Virus record (IMG/VR): IMGVR_UViG_3300046616_000274
Coordinates: 1 to 56,578 of that record
Reading direction: 5' to 3' (one strand)
Origin: a virus
DNA length: 56,578 bases
Position numbers and translations under genes: made by a program. Shown one piece after another: positions 1 to 6,814 of this stretch. Position 1 is the stretch's first letter; every line of letters begins with the position of its first letter. The notes beneath the pieces were generated by a model. That model worked only from the letters and a program-made list of their open reading frames with translations. It did not search any database and was not told where the DNA came from.

Positions 1-58
1 GTTCTCCCTGTATGAATTACGTTATATTACCCCCGGGTGTGTGTGCATATACGTGATG

Positions 59-108
59 TGATGTAGTGACGTTATCAACGCGTTACATTTGGCATTATTG
101 CTACATCA
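59..108. repeat. Terminal inverted repeat TGATGTAG/CTACATCA
   Basis: TGATGTAG at 59-66 is matched by its exact complement CTACATCA at 101-108, with an AT-rich centre. The sequence CATTATTG-CTACATCAG recurs at the other end of the window (56398-56417, with a 3-base insertion), so the two ends carry related motifs. Confidence 0.45.
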
Positions 109-193
109 GAATTGGTGAGCGCGCACCCCTCGGAGCGGGTCGAGACTGCCTCCATGGGGGCACTGCACATTCCGACCCATGGCCATTCCTGCC

Positions 194-239
194 CCCTCTC
201 AGACGGCATGAGAGTGCCTTAGGCGCATTGCTGAGAGGG
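194..239. other. Leader hairpin 1 (CTCAGACGG family)
   Basis: CCCTCTCAG (194-202) pairs perfectly with CTGAGAGGG (231-239). The left arm continues into ACGG, giving the 9-mer CTCAGACGG found again in two other leader hairpins. Confidence 0.5.
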
Positions 240-487
240 CATTCGGTAAGCGCTGAGTTCGCCTATGGCAGGCCCCTCAGGGTCCTATATGCATTCGGAC
301 ATATAGCACCTTGCCGGCCGAGTGCACGCAATAGGGACTACTAAACGGCCATTCAGTAGGGGAATCTAGGCGCAATTTCATACCCATATGTCCTAATCTG
401 CGCTCTACTGACTCGCCACTCAGTAAGCCTCTGAGTAATAGCCAGAGCCTTTCCGGACCCATTACTTTGGTAACGTCGCGATAACGT

Positions 488-502
488 TTGAAACTCCGGT
501 GA
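488..502 (+). promoter_or_regulatory. TTGAAACTCCGGTGA site 1
   Basis: First of three identical 15-mers on the + strand (others 614-628 and 35564-35578). TTGAAA could be a -35 box; 18 bases on lies TATGTA. Conservation extends through CTCCGGTGA, beyond a -35 element, suggesting an activator, operator or special sigma site. Confidence 0.5.
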
Positions 503-613
503 CGACGTCTTTATGTACCTCTATGTCCTATCTCTAGAGGGCCCTACAGCACTGACCACACTGTTTCTCTTTACGTGTGAGCCCGGATACCCCCGGAGCT
601 TCCCTAGGTCGAC

Positions 614-628
614 TTGAAACTCCGGTGA
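614..628 (+). promoter_or_regulatory. TTGAAACTCCGGTGA site 2
   Basis: Second exact copy of the 15-mer, 126 bases after the first, in the same noncoding leader and on the same strand. The -10 candidates 17-18 bases downstream are poor, so the motif may be an operator rather than a plain promoter. Confidence 0.5.
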
Positions 629-817
629 TGCTCTGTGCTTACTGATGACGCAACACCGACCGCGCCGAACCGGAGCGGCCACCGAGTACCGCCCCCCAAG
701 GGGGCATGGGAAAAGGGCCAGCGAAAACCGGGGGTCGCTGCGAGGGAAGACAGCAGGACCGCAGTACAGGAAGTGCCCGGAGGAAAGGCCGAGAGGCTGA
801 GTACAAAGGAAGCGTCC

Positions 818-846
818 GTTCCTTGAAAACTGAACAGTGTGCCAAA
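818..846 (+). promoter_or_regulatory. rRNA-leader-like (boxA/antitermination-type) element
   Basis: The stretch begins GTTCCTTGAAAACTGAACAG and continues GTGTGCCAAA. From memory it closely resembles the leader upstream of Streptomyces 16S rRNA (CTTGAGAACTCAACAGCG followed by TGCCAAAA), a region tied to rRNA antitermination and processing. Here it lies between putative promoters and the left-arm genes, so I infer a role in antitermination of the early transcript. The similarity was not tested by alignment. Confidence 0.45.
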
Positions 847-896
847 TGCCTAGATCAATTCAGCAGCCGCGAGTGATAGCGACTCGCCACACATTC

Positions 897-938
897 CCCT
901 CTCAGACGGTCTGTACGACGTTCTGAGACACGAGAGGG
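897..938. other. Leader hairpin 2 (CTCAGACGG family)
   Basis: CCCTCTC (897-903) pairs with GAGAGGG (932-938), and inside it CTCAGA (901-906) can pair with TCTGAG (922-927). CTCAGACGG at 901-909 matches hairpins 1 and 3. Confidence 0.5.
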
Positions 939-976
939 ACCGGTGACACCGACCGGTGCCAACAAAGGGTGTCCAC

Positions 977-997
977 CCCTCAGACGGTCACTGAGGG
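977..997. other. Leader hairpin 3 (CTCAGACGG family)
   Basis: CCCTCAG (977-983), 7-base loop ACGGTCA, CTGAGGG (991-997). The most compact of the three hairpins containing CTCAGACGG. Confidence 0.5.
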
Positions 998-1080
998 CCG
1001 CATCTCAACCATGGTGCGGAGCGTCTGTGCAGTCCTCATGCGAGGGAACACACAGCACCACCACCCGGGGTGAGTACCGG

Positions 1081-1169
1081 ATGCCTGGCAATCAGCAATG
1101 CAAGAGCGCTGTAGGCCGGATGAGTAGACCGATGGGGAATCGGCAGTGCATGAGCGTCGTATGCCCGGA
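1081..1169. repeat. Imperfect direct repeat in leader
   Basis: Two copies of about 40 bases (1081-1120 and 1132-1169) share a core of the form AATCrGCArTGCAwGAGCG followed by GTAGGCCGGA or GTATGCCCGGA. Between them lies ATGAGTAG (1120-1127), here with only a 3-bp stem. Function unknown; possibly protein-binding sites. Confidence 0.4.
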
Positions 1170-1396
1170 GGCTGCGCCTAGCACCGGAGGTAAGAGCCGG
1201 TGCAGTGAATTGCAGCATTGCCTACGGCAGACACTGACAACAAGGGATTCCGCAGCACAACGGAAGCGCACGTGACTGATACTCGCGTGACTTTGGGTTG
1301 ATGCCTAGGGCCCTGAGTCGTGTCTGTCGGGGGGAGTGTCGTCAAGGCACTTGCAAGGGCTCTGTAAGGGCCGTACGGCTATCCCTAGGGGAAGCA

Positions 1397-1702
1397 ATGG
1401 CAACAGCAGTGGTGGACGTTCCGACCGCACGTCGGAAGCGTGAGTCCATCCCCCTCCGGTCCTTCGGTTTCTGGACCGAGTACAACCGACACCCGCTCTT
1501 CCGAGTGAGCGTGCTCGGGGAGGGTGCACGAGAGCCGTTCGTCTATGACGTCCGGGCATTCGGCAACATGGTTGCGTCGGTCCGTGCATTCGCTGAGTGC
1601 GCGGGACGTACGAGCCTGTTGACGGCGGGACTGGCAGACATCTACCGCACCGGGTACGGAGTGGTGAACGGGTACCAAATCCGAGTCACCCCCCTTTCCT
1701 AA
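1397..1702 (+). CDS. Hypothetical protein, first left-arm gene
   Basis: 101 residues. The start is ATG 1397, preceded by AGGGGAAG; an in-frame TTG at 1298 would add 33 residues of leader-like composition and is not preferred. The N-terminus is basic (RRKRES), followed by a mixed alpha/beta-looking body with FGFWTEY and a C-terminal YGVVNGYQIRVTPLS. No family recognised. It is the first gene after the long leader and is followed 24 bases later by an ATGAGTAG-loop hairpin. Confidence 0.7.
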   Translation: MATAVVDVPTARRKRESIPLRSFGFWTEYNRHPLFRVSVLGEGAREPFVYDVRAFGNMVASVRAFAECAGRTSLLTAGLADIYRTGYGVVNGYQIRVTPLS

Positions 1703-1725
1703 GTCGGTAGGGCAGTAAGTCAGTC

Positions 1726-1762
1726 GGGGGCAGGTGCGGAATGAGTAGACGTTCCTGCCCCC
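1726..1762 (+). terminator. ATGAGTAG stem-loop 1
   Basis: GGGGGCAGG (1726-1734) pairs perfectly with CCTGCCCCC (1754-1762); the loop carries ATGAGTAG (1741-1748). It begins 24 bases after the preceding stop. There is no T-run, so it may be an RNA end, stability or factor-dependent termination element. Confidence 0.6.
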
Positions 1763-1847
1763 CTCCACTCGAATTTTCCAGCGTGGCCGGCACCGGGGGA
1801 GGGCTCTGCCCAAAACCGGTCGGCACGCAAGTGCAAGGGGACACAGC

Positions 1848-2222
1848 ATGCGTAAGGCAAAGACGTTCCACGGGTACCGCTACGCGGCCAGTTACAACGG
1901 CCCGAGCTACTCGGGGAGCATGGACACTCAGACCGAGTTGTTCCGCAGCATCGACGCGGGCAGGGACGCTTACCGGTCGCGTCAGACAGGGTCGGGAGCG
2001 TGGCCCGAGCGCGTTGTGAGCGTGGACATGGAAGACGGCGCACTGAGCGGTGAGCCCGTTACGGAGTACCTCTGCTTTCCCGCTACGTCCACCGAGGACT
2101 ACATGGACTTGCACCCCGTTTTCTGGGATGAGCGTTCCCAGTGCTGGACTTTCGACTATGACGCGGGAGTCCGATTCACTGCCGGGGCACGTGAGGGCTA
2201 CGTCATCACTGAGCGGTTCTGA
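1848..2222 (+). CDS. Hypothetical protein
   Basis: 124 residues from ATG 1848. Rich in aromatic residues (Tyr, Trp, Phe) and acidic overall; YRYAASYNGPSYSG near the N-terminus and many Asp/Glu in the second half. No membrane segment or recognised motif. A single-gene unit bounded upstream by an ATGAGTAG hairpin and downstream by a 13-bp hairpin. Confidence 0.7.
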   Translation: MRKAKTFHGYRYAASYNGPSYSGSMDTQTELFRSIDAGRDAYRSRQTGSGAWPERVVSVDMEDGALSGEPVTEYLCFPATSTEDYMDLHPVFWDERSQCWTFDYDAGVRFTAGAREGYVITERF

Positions 2223-2247
2223 GTACCTAGTCCGCTGAATAGGTATC

Positions 2248-2283
2248 GGATGCATGAGGGATCACTAGGCCTCTCATGCGTCC
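2248..2283 (+). terminator. 13-bp hairpin after 2222
   Basis: GGATGCATGAGGG (2248-2260) pairs with CCTCTCATGCGTCC (2270-2283) through 13 pairs including two G-T wobbles. It starts 26 bases after a stop codon, like the ATGAGTAG hairpins, but its loop is different. Confidence 0.45.
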
Positions 2284-2333
2284 CCTTACCTACTGCGTAC
2301 AGGAAATGCAGTAGCGCAATGAAAGGCAGTCAC

Positions 2334-2726
2334 ATGACCGCATGGAAAGAAGCGGGACGTAAGGCGCAGAGGTACTTGGGGACGTCCGTCCCCGCTCAGT
2401 ACCTCCGTAGGGGAGACGTCCTCACCGGGTGGGGAAACGGCGCGGTGAACGTCGTTGAGTCCTCCCCTACTCCGCACCCGACACAGGCCGGATGGTGGCT
2501 TGTGGAGGTGGACGGCCCGTACGGGGTCGGCACGCGAGTGTTCGGGGACCACATGACGGCTTCCGTGGGACGCGTTCCGCTCCGGAACCTGGACGCTAAC
2601 GGCTACTCCATTCTCGGCAATTGGGTTGCCCCCTGCGGATGCAAAGTCAGTGAGGGGGAGCACTGCGAGGAATGCGGCCCGTACAACGGTGCCTCCCCTC
2701 TGTGCATGAACCGAGTTCACCCGTAG
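2334..2726 (+). CDS. Hypothetical protein with C-terminal Cys cluster
   Basis: 130 residues. ATG 2334 is chosen because AAAGG lies 8 bases upstream; ATG 2319 and a start at 2250 are alternatives. The C-terminal 30 residues carry a probable zinc-binding cluster (CGCKV, HCEECG, LCMN). The middle is Gly- and Trp-rich. No family recognised. An ATGAGTAG hairpin begins 19 bases after its stop. Confidence 0.7.
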   Translation: MTAWKEAGRKAQRYLGTSVPAQYLRRGDVLTGWGNGAVNVVESSPTPHPTQAGWWLVEVDGPYGVGTRVFGDHMTASVGRVPLRNLDANGYSILGNWVAPCGCKVSEGEHCEECGPYNGASPLCMNRVHP

Positions 2727-2744
2727 TCCGCAGCACAAGGCATA

Positions 2745-2779
2745 GGGACGCGTCGCAAATGAGTAGGGCTACGCGTCCC
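2745..2779 (+). terminator. ATGAGTAG stem-loop 2
   Basis: GGGACGCGT (2745-2753) pairs perfectly with ACGCGTCCC (2771-2779); the loop includes ATGAGTAG (2759-2766). It begins 19 bases after a stop codon. Confidence 0.6.
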
Positions 2780-2806
2780 GTTCAACTCAGAACGGAGACA
2801 GGCAAC

Positions 2807-3121
2807 ATGGCAACTGCGGTACGTGAAACCCGTTGGATGGAATCGGACAACGGGAAGCGCTTCAAGGCAGAGCAAGTGACCCCGGACGAACTGAATCCGG
2901 GTGACCGAGTGTTCTATCACTCGCACATTGACGGGTGCGTGGAGGTTGCCTTTATCGGGCAGTCCTCGGCACCGAGTGAGGTCTACCCGGGTACGACCGT
3001 CAACTACCGCCACGTTTACGGCAACTGGGATAACTGGGGGTACGTGGAGTCCTGGAAAGTGCGCGTGGACGGCGTCACCTTCTCTCGCATCATCGAAGAA
3101 TCCGCCCCGGTCACCCGCTAG
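2807..3121 (+). CDS. Hypothetical protein
   Basis: 104 residues from ATG 2807, with GGAGA upstream; longer in-frame versions have no ribosome binding site. The middle reads like a small beta-rich domain (PGDRVFYHSHIDGCVEVAFIG). No family recognised. It is the first of a closely spaced run of four small genes up to 3824. Confidence 0.65.
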   Translation: MATAVRETRWMESDNGKRFKAEQVTPDELNPGDRVFYHSHIDGCVEVAFIGQSSAPSEVYPGTTVNYRHVYGNWDNWGYVESWKVRVDGVTFSRIIEESAPVTR

Positions 3122-3145
3122 TTCCGGCACTCAGGAGAGACAGCA

Positions 3146-3448
3146 ATGAACACAATGCGTATGCGTGTCGGCATGCTCGCGCTCGCGGCCCTCAGCATCC
3201 TTGCTGGGGCCGTCCGGGCGGAAGCGGCACCGATTGCCCACCACAAGCCGCGAGCGTCCTATACGGCCCGTGTGGTGGCCGGAACGCTGCACTACCGACC
3301 GTGCGTCACGCTCCGGAAGACACATGAGGGACGTCTCTGGTACCGGGACATGGTCAGTGACAACACAGATGAGGGTCACAAGCGAACGGTCCGCGCACAG
3401 ATTCACTACGTACGCACCGGGTGCGTTTCCATGACCGAGGACCGGTGA
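3146..3448 (+). CDS. Predicted secreted small protein
   Basis: 100 residues with a classical signal peptide: basic MNTMRMRV, hydrophobic core MLALAALSILAGAV, and a likely cleavage site after AEA (about residue 27). The mature part has two Cys (TLHYRPC and RTGC) that could form a disulfide. ATG 3146 follows GGAGAGA. A secreted phage protein could act in the envelope, but no family is recognised. Confidence 0.6.
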   Translation: MNTMRMRVGMLALAALSILAGAVRAEAAPIAHHKPRASYTARVVAGTLHYRPCVTLRKTHEGRLWYRDMVSDNTDEGHKRTVRAQIHYVRTGCVSMTEDR

Positions 3449-3450
3449 CC

Positions 3451-3636
3451 ATGCGCACTCTCGCAATCGCTCTTATCACTGCCCTGGTTACGGCAGTGCT
3501 CTCGGTCGGATTGACCGTGCACCACATGAACTCGGAGGTATTCCGAGTGAAGGTGGACAGTTTCAACGACGGATTCAAAACGGGTGCCTGCCAGAACGGT
3601 GAGGACGGGTTCGGGCACCTCTGCCAGGAAGGCTAA
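3451..3636 (+). CDS. Small N-terminally anchored protein
   Basis: 61 residues from ATG 3451, two bases after the previous stop. Residues 3-22 form one hydrophobic segment (LAIALITALVTAVLSVGLTV), either a membrane anchor or an uncleaved signal; the remainder has two Cys (GACQ, HLCQ). The adjacent 3146 gene is also exported, so the pair may act together at the cell envelope. Function unknown. Confidence 0.55.
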   Translation: MRTLAIALITALVTAVLSVGLTVHHMNSEVFRVKVDSFNDGFKTGACQNGEDGFGHLCQEG

Positions 3637-3638
3637 GC

Positions 3639-3824
3639 ATGGGCAGGCATTACGCGGTTGTCCGCTGGACCGGTTCCGACGGGCAGACCTATGCAGAGGT
3701 CAAGTCGAGTTGGCTTTCCCGTGAACGGGCCGAATCCTCGGCACATCAGTTCACGCGTCAACTTGCACCGGGCACAACGCATTCCGTGGAGTACCTCGGA
3801 GAGAACGGCATGACTCGTTACTAG
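3639..3824 (+). CDS. Hypothetical small protein
   Basis: 61 residues from ATG 3639, two bases after the previous stop and so probably translationally coupled. Short and soluble, with a beta-strand-like start (YAVVRWTGSDGQTYAEV). No family recognised. Confidence 0.55.
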   Translation: MGRHYAVVRWTGSDGQTYAEVKSSWLSRERAESSAHQFTRQLAPGTTHSVEYLGENGMTRY

Positions 3825-3837
3825 CGCTTGACCTTAG

Positions 3838-3886
3838 GGGGCATGGGGAGGTCACCCGGATAACCGGGCGGGATCACTCGTGCCCC
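3838..3886. other. Intergenic nested hairpin
   Basis: GGGGCA (3838-3843) pairs with TGCCCC (3881-3886) around an inner hairpin CCCGG-ATAA-CCGGG (3855-3868). It follows the 3824 stop by 13 bases. Likely an RNA end or termination structure. Confidence 0.35.
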
Positions 3887-3939
3887 ACTAGGCCAGTCTC
3901 TAGAGACAGTCTCAGGGACGTAGGGAAAGGTGACAACAC

Positions 3940-4290
3940 ATGGCATCGGTCATATTCGAGCGCAAGAGTTTGGCAGAGGTAGACCTCATGCTGAATGCCG
4001 TCAACCGGTATCGGCGCGTCGTCCTCATCCCTCAGGGAGTTGACCCCCGGAACTACGCTCCCGCCAATAGCGAGGGTGCCGGGTTCGGGTGGGACGCGAT
4101 TGTCCGCGCCGTCCGTGGAATGTATGACGGGCACTTGACGTACATGTCCATTCGCATGGCGGAGGCTATCCGTAAGGCTCTCGACAGTAAGGCGGAGGGC
4201 ACCACAAGCGCGGATGCGCGGGACATGGCGCGTGACTTGTCCTCCCGTATGACTTGGGCGATTCAGCGCGCGATGAACGGGGGCAATTGA
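3940..4290 (+). CDS. Hypothetical protein
   Basis: 116 residues from ATG 3940 (AGGGAAAGG upstream). Mainly alpha-helical by composition in the C-terminal half, with many Ala, Met and Arg. No motif recognised. Its TGA is followed directly by the ATG of the next gene, so the two are coupled. Confidence 0.65.
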   Translation: MASVIFERKSLAEVDLMLNAVNRYRRVVLIPQGVDPRNYAPANSEGAGFGWDAIVRAVRGMYDGHLTYMSIRMAEAIRKALDSKAEGTTSADARDMARDLSSRMTWAIQRAMNGGN

Positions 4291-4932
4291 ATGCTTAGGC
4301 GTCGATGGGTGTTGGCCGCAAATGAGGCGGACGCAATCAGACTCGCATGGTCGTCCATTCAGGCGGAGTCGGACGGCTCCCCTCTCGGAGAGATAGGCAA
4401 GGGAGTTGTGTTCCTTGCTCCCGAGGACATGTGGGGCCTGTGGGCTTCCTGGGGGAAGCGGAACGATCCCCAGAGGCAGCGCTACCCGCTCGCCTTTGAC
4501 GTCTACTGGCTTTGGTATCGGCCGGAATGCGAGCCCGACCACAAGCACAAGGTGAGTGCTGGGGATGGTAAGTGCCCGTCCATAAAGGTGCGGCGGGAGG
4601 TCACCCAAACGAAGCTGTGGAACACCCCCACGGGCTTCCCTCCGCGCCGTGACCCTGATTGCTCGGAAGCAATGGGCAACGGGATTCGTTGCGCCGTCTG
4701 CTGGCACGGAAACATAGGGCACGGGTACGCCGGTAACGGCCTCTGTGCCGCGCACGTAAACGAGGACTTCAACGACTACACACAGGTTGTGCCCATGACC
4801 TGTGGTGCCTGTGACGGGACGGTCAAGGTTGTGCAGCGGGATTGGCGGCGGGAAACGTCCGTTCCTTGCCCGCACTGCCCGGACGGCGGAGTTGACTTGG
4901 TTCACGCGCGGCGACACGCAGACGACTTCTGA
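4291..4932 (+). CDS. Hypothetical zinc-ribbon-like protein
   Basis: 213 residues from ATG 4291. Rich in Trp in the N-terminal half. Several Cys/His clusters are visible: CEPDHKHK around residue 80, CAVCWHG near 139, and a C-terminal ribbon-like MTCGACDG...PCPHCPDG around residues 170-200 of the DnaJ or zinc-ribbon type. A nucleic-acid-binding role is plausible but not shown. Confidence 0.65.
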   Translation: MLRRRWVLAANEADAIRLAWSSIQAESDGSPLGEIGKGVVFLAPEDMWGLWASWGKRNDPQRQRYPLAFDVYWLWYRPECEPDHKHKVSAGDGKCPSIKVRREVTQTKLWNTPTGFPPRRDPDCSEAMGNGIRCAVCWHGNIGHGYAGNGLCAAHVNEDFNDYTQVVPMTCGACDGTVKVVQRDWRRETSVPCPHCPDGGVDLVHARRHADDF

Positions 4933-4953
4933 AACACGAGAAAGGCACGCACC

Positions 4954-5265
4954 ATGAATGAGGACACCCCGGAGCTTCCGGAGCTTGACCCGGTACTCAA
5001 GACCGGTTTGAGCGCTCGCAACATCGCTGCGGCAACTAAGGCTCTCGCCCGTATCGCGGAGCTTGGTTGGGAGCCGCTGGCCCCGTACCCGGGCAGTGAC
5101 ACGCACTGGAAGGTTCGTTGCCTTCTCGGCTGCACCCCCCAGAAAACCAACTGGGAAGGGGTCATGTTCTACAGCCACATGCGCCGCGAGCGCCGCCACG
5201 CGGGATGCCTGCCCAAGGGCACCCGCGAGACGGCCATAGAGGCTCTCAACAACGCACGTCGCTAG
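4954..5265 (+). CDS. Hypothetical protein
   Basis: 103 residues from ATG 4954 (GAGAAAGG upstream). Two Cys (VRCLLGC) and a Trp-rich centre. The C-terminus is helical and basic. No family recognised. An ATGAGTAG hairpin begins 14 bases after the stop. Confidence 0.6.
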   Translation: MNEDTPELPELDPVLKTGLSARNIAAATKALARIAELGWEPLAPYPGSDTHWKVRCLLGCTPQKTNWEGVMFYSHMRRERRHAGCLPKGTRETAIEALNNARR

Positions 5266-5278
5266 TCGCTGGACGGTA

Positions 5279-5311
5279 GGGAGGCAGTCACATGAGTAGG
5301 GGCTGCCTCCC
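5279..5311 (+). terminator. ATGAGTAG stem-loop 3
   Basis: GGGAGGCAG (5279-5287) pairs perfectly with CTGCCTCCC (5303-5311); the loop includes ATGAGTAG (5292-5299). It begins 14 bases after a stop codon and ends 19 bases before the next start. Confidence 0.6.
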
Positions 5312-5329
5312 CTTCACAGGGGAGGACAC

Positions 5330-5671
5330 ATGCAAGCGGTCACGGAGGAAACGGCGACTCACTGTGCGGCAGGGGGGATCGGTGAGCCTCTGGATTTGAT
5401 CATTCGGGTGTACTGGTCCGCCGGCACCTCGGGGGCCCGGCTCGTGCTCTCGGATTTGGAGACCCGCGAGGAGTACGGGCATTGGGACGTCGAGACGCTC
5501 GACCCCATGCCGGGGGAGACGCTCGCGGACGCGGAGCTTGACCGCCTGGTGGGGACGCACCTCCAGAAGTGGTCTATGCCCGGCACCGGTTGGGCCACGG
5601 ACCCGATATCCCTCGCAGCCTTCTATTCCCTGGAATGGGGCTGGAAGTGGAAGCCGGAAAAGCTGGTCTAG
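5330..5671 (+). CDS. Hypothetical acidic protein
   Basis: 113 residues from ATG 5330, preceded by GGGGAGGA. Acidic, with a beta-rich centre (DLIIRVYWSAG...ARLVLSDLE) and a Trp-rich C-terminus. No recognised family. Confidence 0.65.
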   Translation: MQAVTEETATHCAAGGIGEPLDLIIRVYWSAGTSGARLVLSDLETREEYGHWDVETLDPMPGETLADAELDRLVGTHLQKWSMPGTGWATDPISLAAFYSLEWGWKWKPEKLV

Positions 5672-5682
5672 CTCGGAGCATG

Positions 5683-5710
5683 CGGGACCGTTCCTTGGGG
5701 GTCGGTCCCG
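5683..5710 (+). terminator. 8-bp hairpin after 5671
   Basis: CGGGACCG (5683-5690) pairs with CGGTCCCG (5703-5710), 12 bases after the stop of the preceding gene. No T-run; the loop lacks ATGAGTAG. Confidence 0.4.
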
Positions 5711-5754
5711 TGTGCCCAGCGTTGGAATGGCTGGACACAACAAGGGGAGGACGT

Positions 5755-6000
5755 ATGGGAGCTGTGAGGGAATGGGCCGAGGACGTACGCGCGGCCCGTA
5801 GGGGCGCAAGGGGGGCCGCTAGCCTGCCTTCCCCCTGTGAGCGGCTGGCAGCCCTCACGCTGGTCTTTCAGGACTTGGGAGAGGCCTCTACTCGGTACGC
5901 GGACCCGCATAAGGCAGCGGTCACCTTGGTACAGGTGGCTGTCAGGGAGTTCCGGGTGTCTCGCCCGGTGCGAGTGCTGGAAATGGCGGGGGTCAAGTGA
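5755..6000 (+). CDS. Hypothetical helical protein
   Basis: 81 residues from ATG 5755 (AGGGGAGG upstream), rather than a much longer frame opening at 5569 inside the previous gene. Rich in Ala and Arg, helical by composition. It starts a tightly overlapping five-gene run (5755-6704) in which each stop overlaps the next start by 1-4 bases. Confidence 0.6.
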   Translation: MGAVREWAEDVRAARRGARGAASLPSPCERLAALTLVFQDLGEASTRYADPHKAAVTLVQVAVREFRVSRPVRVLEMAGVK

Positions 6001-6176
6001 AGACGTACCGGGTGTGCTTGCACATGACCGTTTCGGTTTGGGTGACCGTGGAGGCAATCAACTCGACGGAAGCCAACCGGAAAGCCATTGAGGCGGCACC
6101 GAAGAAATTCCCTGGTGTGACTGCGGACAAGTGGACACCCGTCATGACGTGCGACATGAACAGGAAGAGCCTGTGA
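5997..6176 (+). CDS. Hypothetical small protein
   Basis: 59 residues from GTG 5997, overlapping the preceding stop as GTGA. Begins MKTYRVCLHM and contains VWVTVEAINSTEANRKAIE, a pattern resembling small phage proteins with one strand-helix unit. The tight overlaps on both sides support it as a real gene. Function unknown. Confidence 0.6.
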   Translation: MKTYRVCLHMTVSVWVTVEAINSTEANRKAIEAAPKKFPGVTADKWTPVMTCDMNRKSL

Positions 6177-6331
6177 TGGACCCTCGGAACGGCTGGACCG
6201 AAGAGCAGGTTGCCGAAGCAACAGGCGTAGACGTGAGCGATGTTCGGAGAAACGAACTCGGCGTCTGCACCATTGACGGTATGACGTGGTGGGAGTGGTT
6301 CCTCTACGTCCTCGGGGGAGAGAAGGCATGA
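6176..6331 (+). CDS. Small helix-turn-helix-like protein
   Basis: 51 residues from ATG 6176, overlapping the previous TGA by one base. TEEQVAEATGVDVSDVRRNELGV looks like the recognition part of a small HTH DNA-binding domain, followed by a Trp-rich tail. A regulator or DNA-binding accessory is possible, with moderate support only. Confidence 0.5.
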   Translation: MDPRNGWTEEQVAEATGVDVSDVRRNELGVCTIDGMTWWEWFLYVLGGEKA

Positions 6332-6621
6332 GCCTGGAAGGGATGGACGCAATGACGGAAGCCATGGTGCGGGCCGACCGCATCATCCGCGAGGCAATCG
6401 AGTTCACCGAAAGGCACGGGTTCAAGTCGTACCGACTCGGCATGGGAAACTCGATCGGTACCTCTAAGTACCACCTGGGGGAGGTTCACGCGAACGTGAA
6501 CGCTTGGGCTTTCCGGGGGTCCAAGGTCGAGTTTGACGAAGAGGCCGGAACTATTGCTATCACGCACCCTGACGCCCTCGGCCGTCACCCGTTCACCTAT
6601 CACGGACGGAAGTCCAAGTGA
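6328..6621 (+). CDS. Hypothetical protein
   Basis: 97 residues from ATG 6328, overlapping the previous stop as ATGA. Helical first half (VRADRIIREAIEFTERHG), then beta-like segments. No recognised family. Confidence 0.6.
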   Translation: MSLEGMDAMTEAMVRADRIIREAIEFTERHGFKSYRLGMGNSIGTSKYHLGEVHANVNAWAFRGSKVEFDEEAGTIAITHPDALGRHPFTYHGRKSK

Positions 6622-6704
6622 CGGGGCCCGAGTTGGCTTGGTTCGTAATCGGGTTCCTGCTTGGCACCCTGGTTACGGTTGCGGCTATGAAGCAAGGTAG
6701 GTAA
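6618..6704 (+). CDS. Single-helix membrane mini-protein
   Basis: 28 residues from GTG 6618, overlapping the previous stop as GTGA. Almost entirely one hydrophobic helix (LAWFVIGFLLGTLVTVAAM) with a basic end (KQGR). Small size limits confidence, but the overlap and an ATGAGTAG hairpin 24 bases after its stop support it. Confidence 0.45.
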   Translation: MTGPELAWFVIGFLLGTLVTVAAMKQGR

Positions 6705-6727
6705 GCGGCTCTGAGCTGCTTTGGTGA

Positions 6728-6756
6728 AAGCCGGGCGGATGAGTAGTGCCCGGCTT
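6728..6756 (+). terminator. ATGAGTAG stem-loop 4
   Basis: AAGCCGGGC (6728-6736) pairs perfectly with GCCCGGCTT (6748-6756); the loop is GG-ATGAGTAG-T (motif 6739-6746). It begins 24 bases after a stop codon. Confidence 0.65.
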
Positions 6757-6814
6757 GACCCATGGACGCTCACACCGAATGTGGACGTGCAACAGAACCG
6801 ACTAGGAAGGCACT

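Larger units (their letters stand above)
1..1396. other. Noncoding structured left-end leader
   Basis: About 1.4 kb before the first convincing gene. Short open frames exist here on both strands but none has a good ribosome binding site or gene-like composition. The stretch holds a terminal inverted repeat, three hairpins sharing CTCAGACGG, two copies of a 15-base putative promoter motif, an rRNA-leader-like element and an imperfect repeat, each listed separately. A further small hairpin pairs CTATATG with CATATAG near 284-305. I read it as the promoter and untranslated leader of the left-arm operon, probably with antitermination or processing signals. Confidence 0.6.

Noticed and set aside
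66-1275. Short open frames on both strands of the left-end leader
   Set aside because: They lack ribosome binding sites, have atypical composition, and overlap hairpins and repeats; treated as noncoding.
3874-5199. Long open frame on the minus strand opposite 3940-5265
   Set aside because: It is the complement of three well-supported + genes with good starts; a GC-rich mirror frame.
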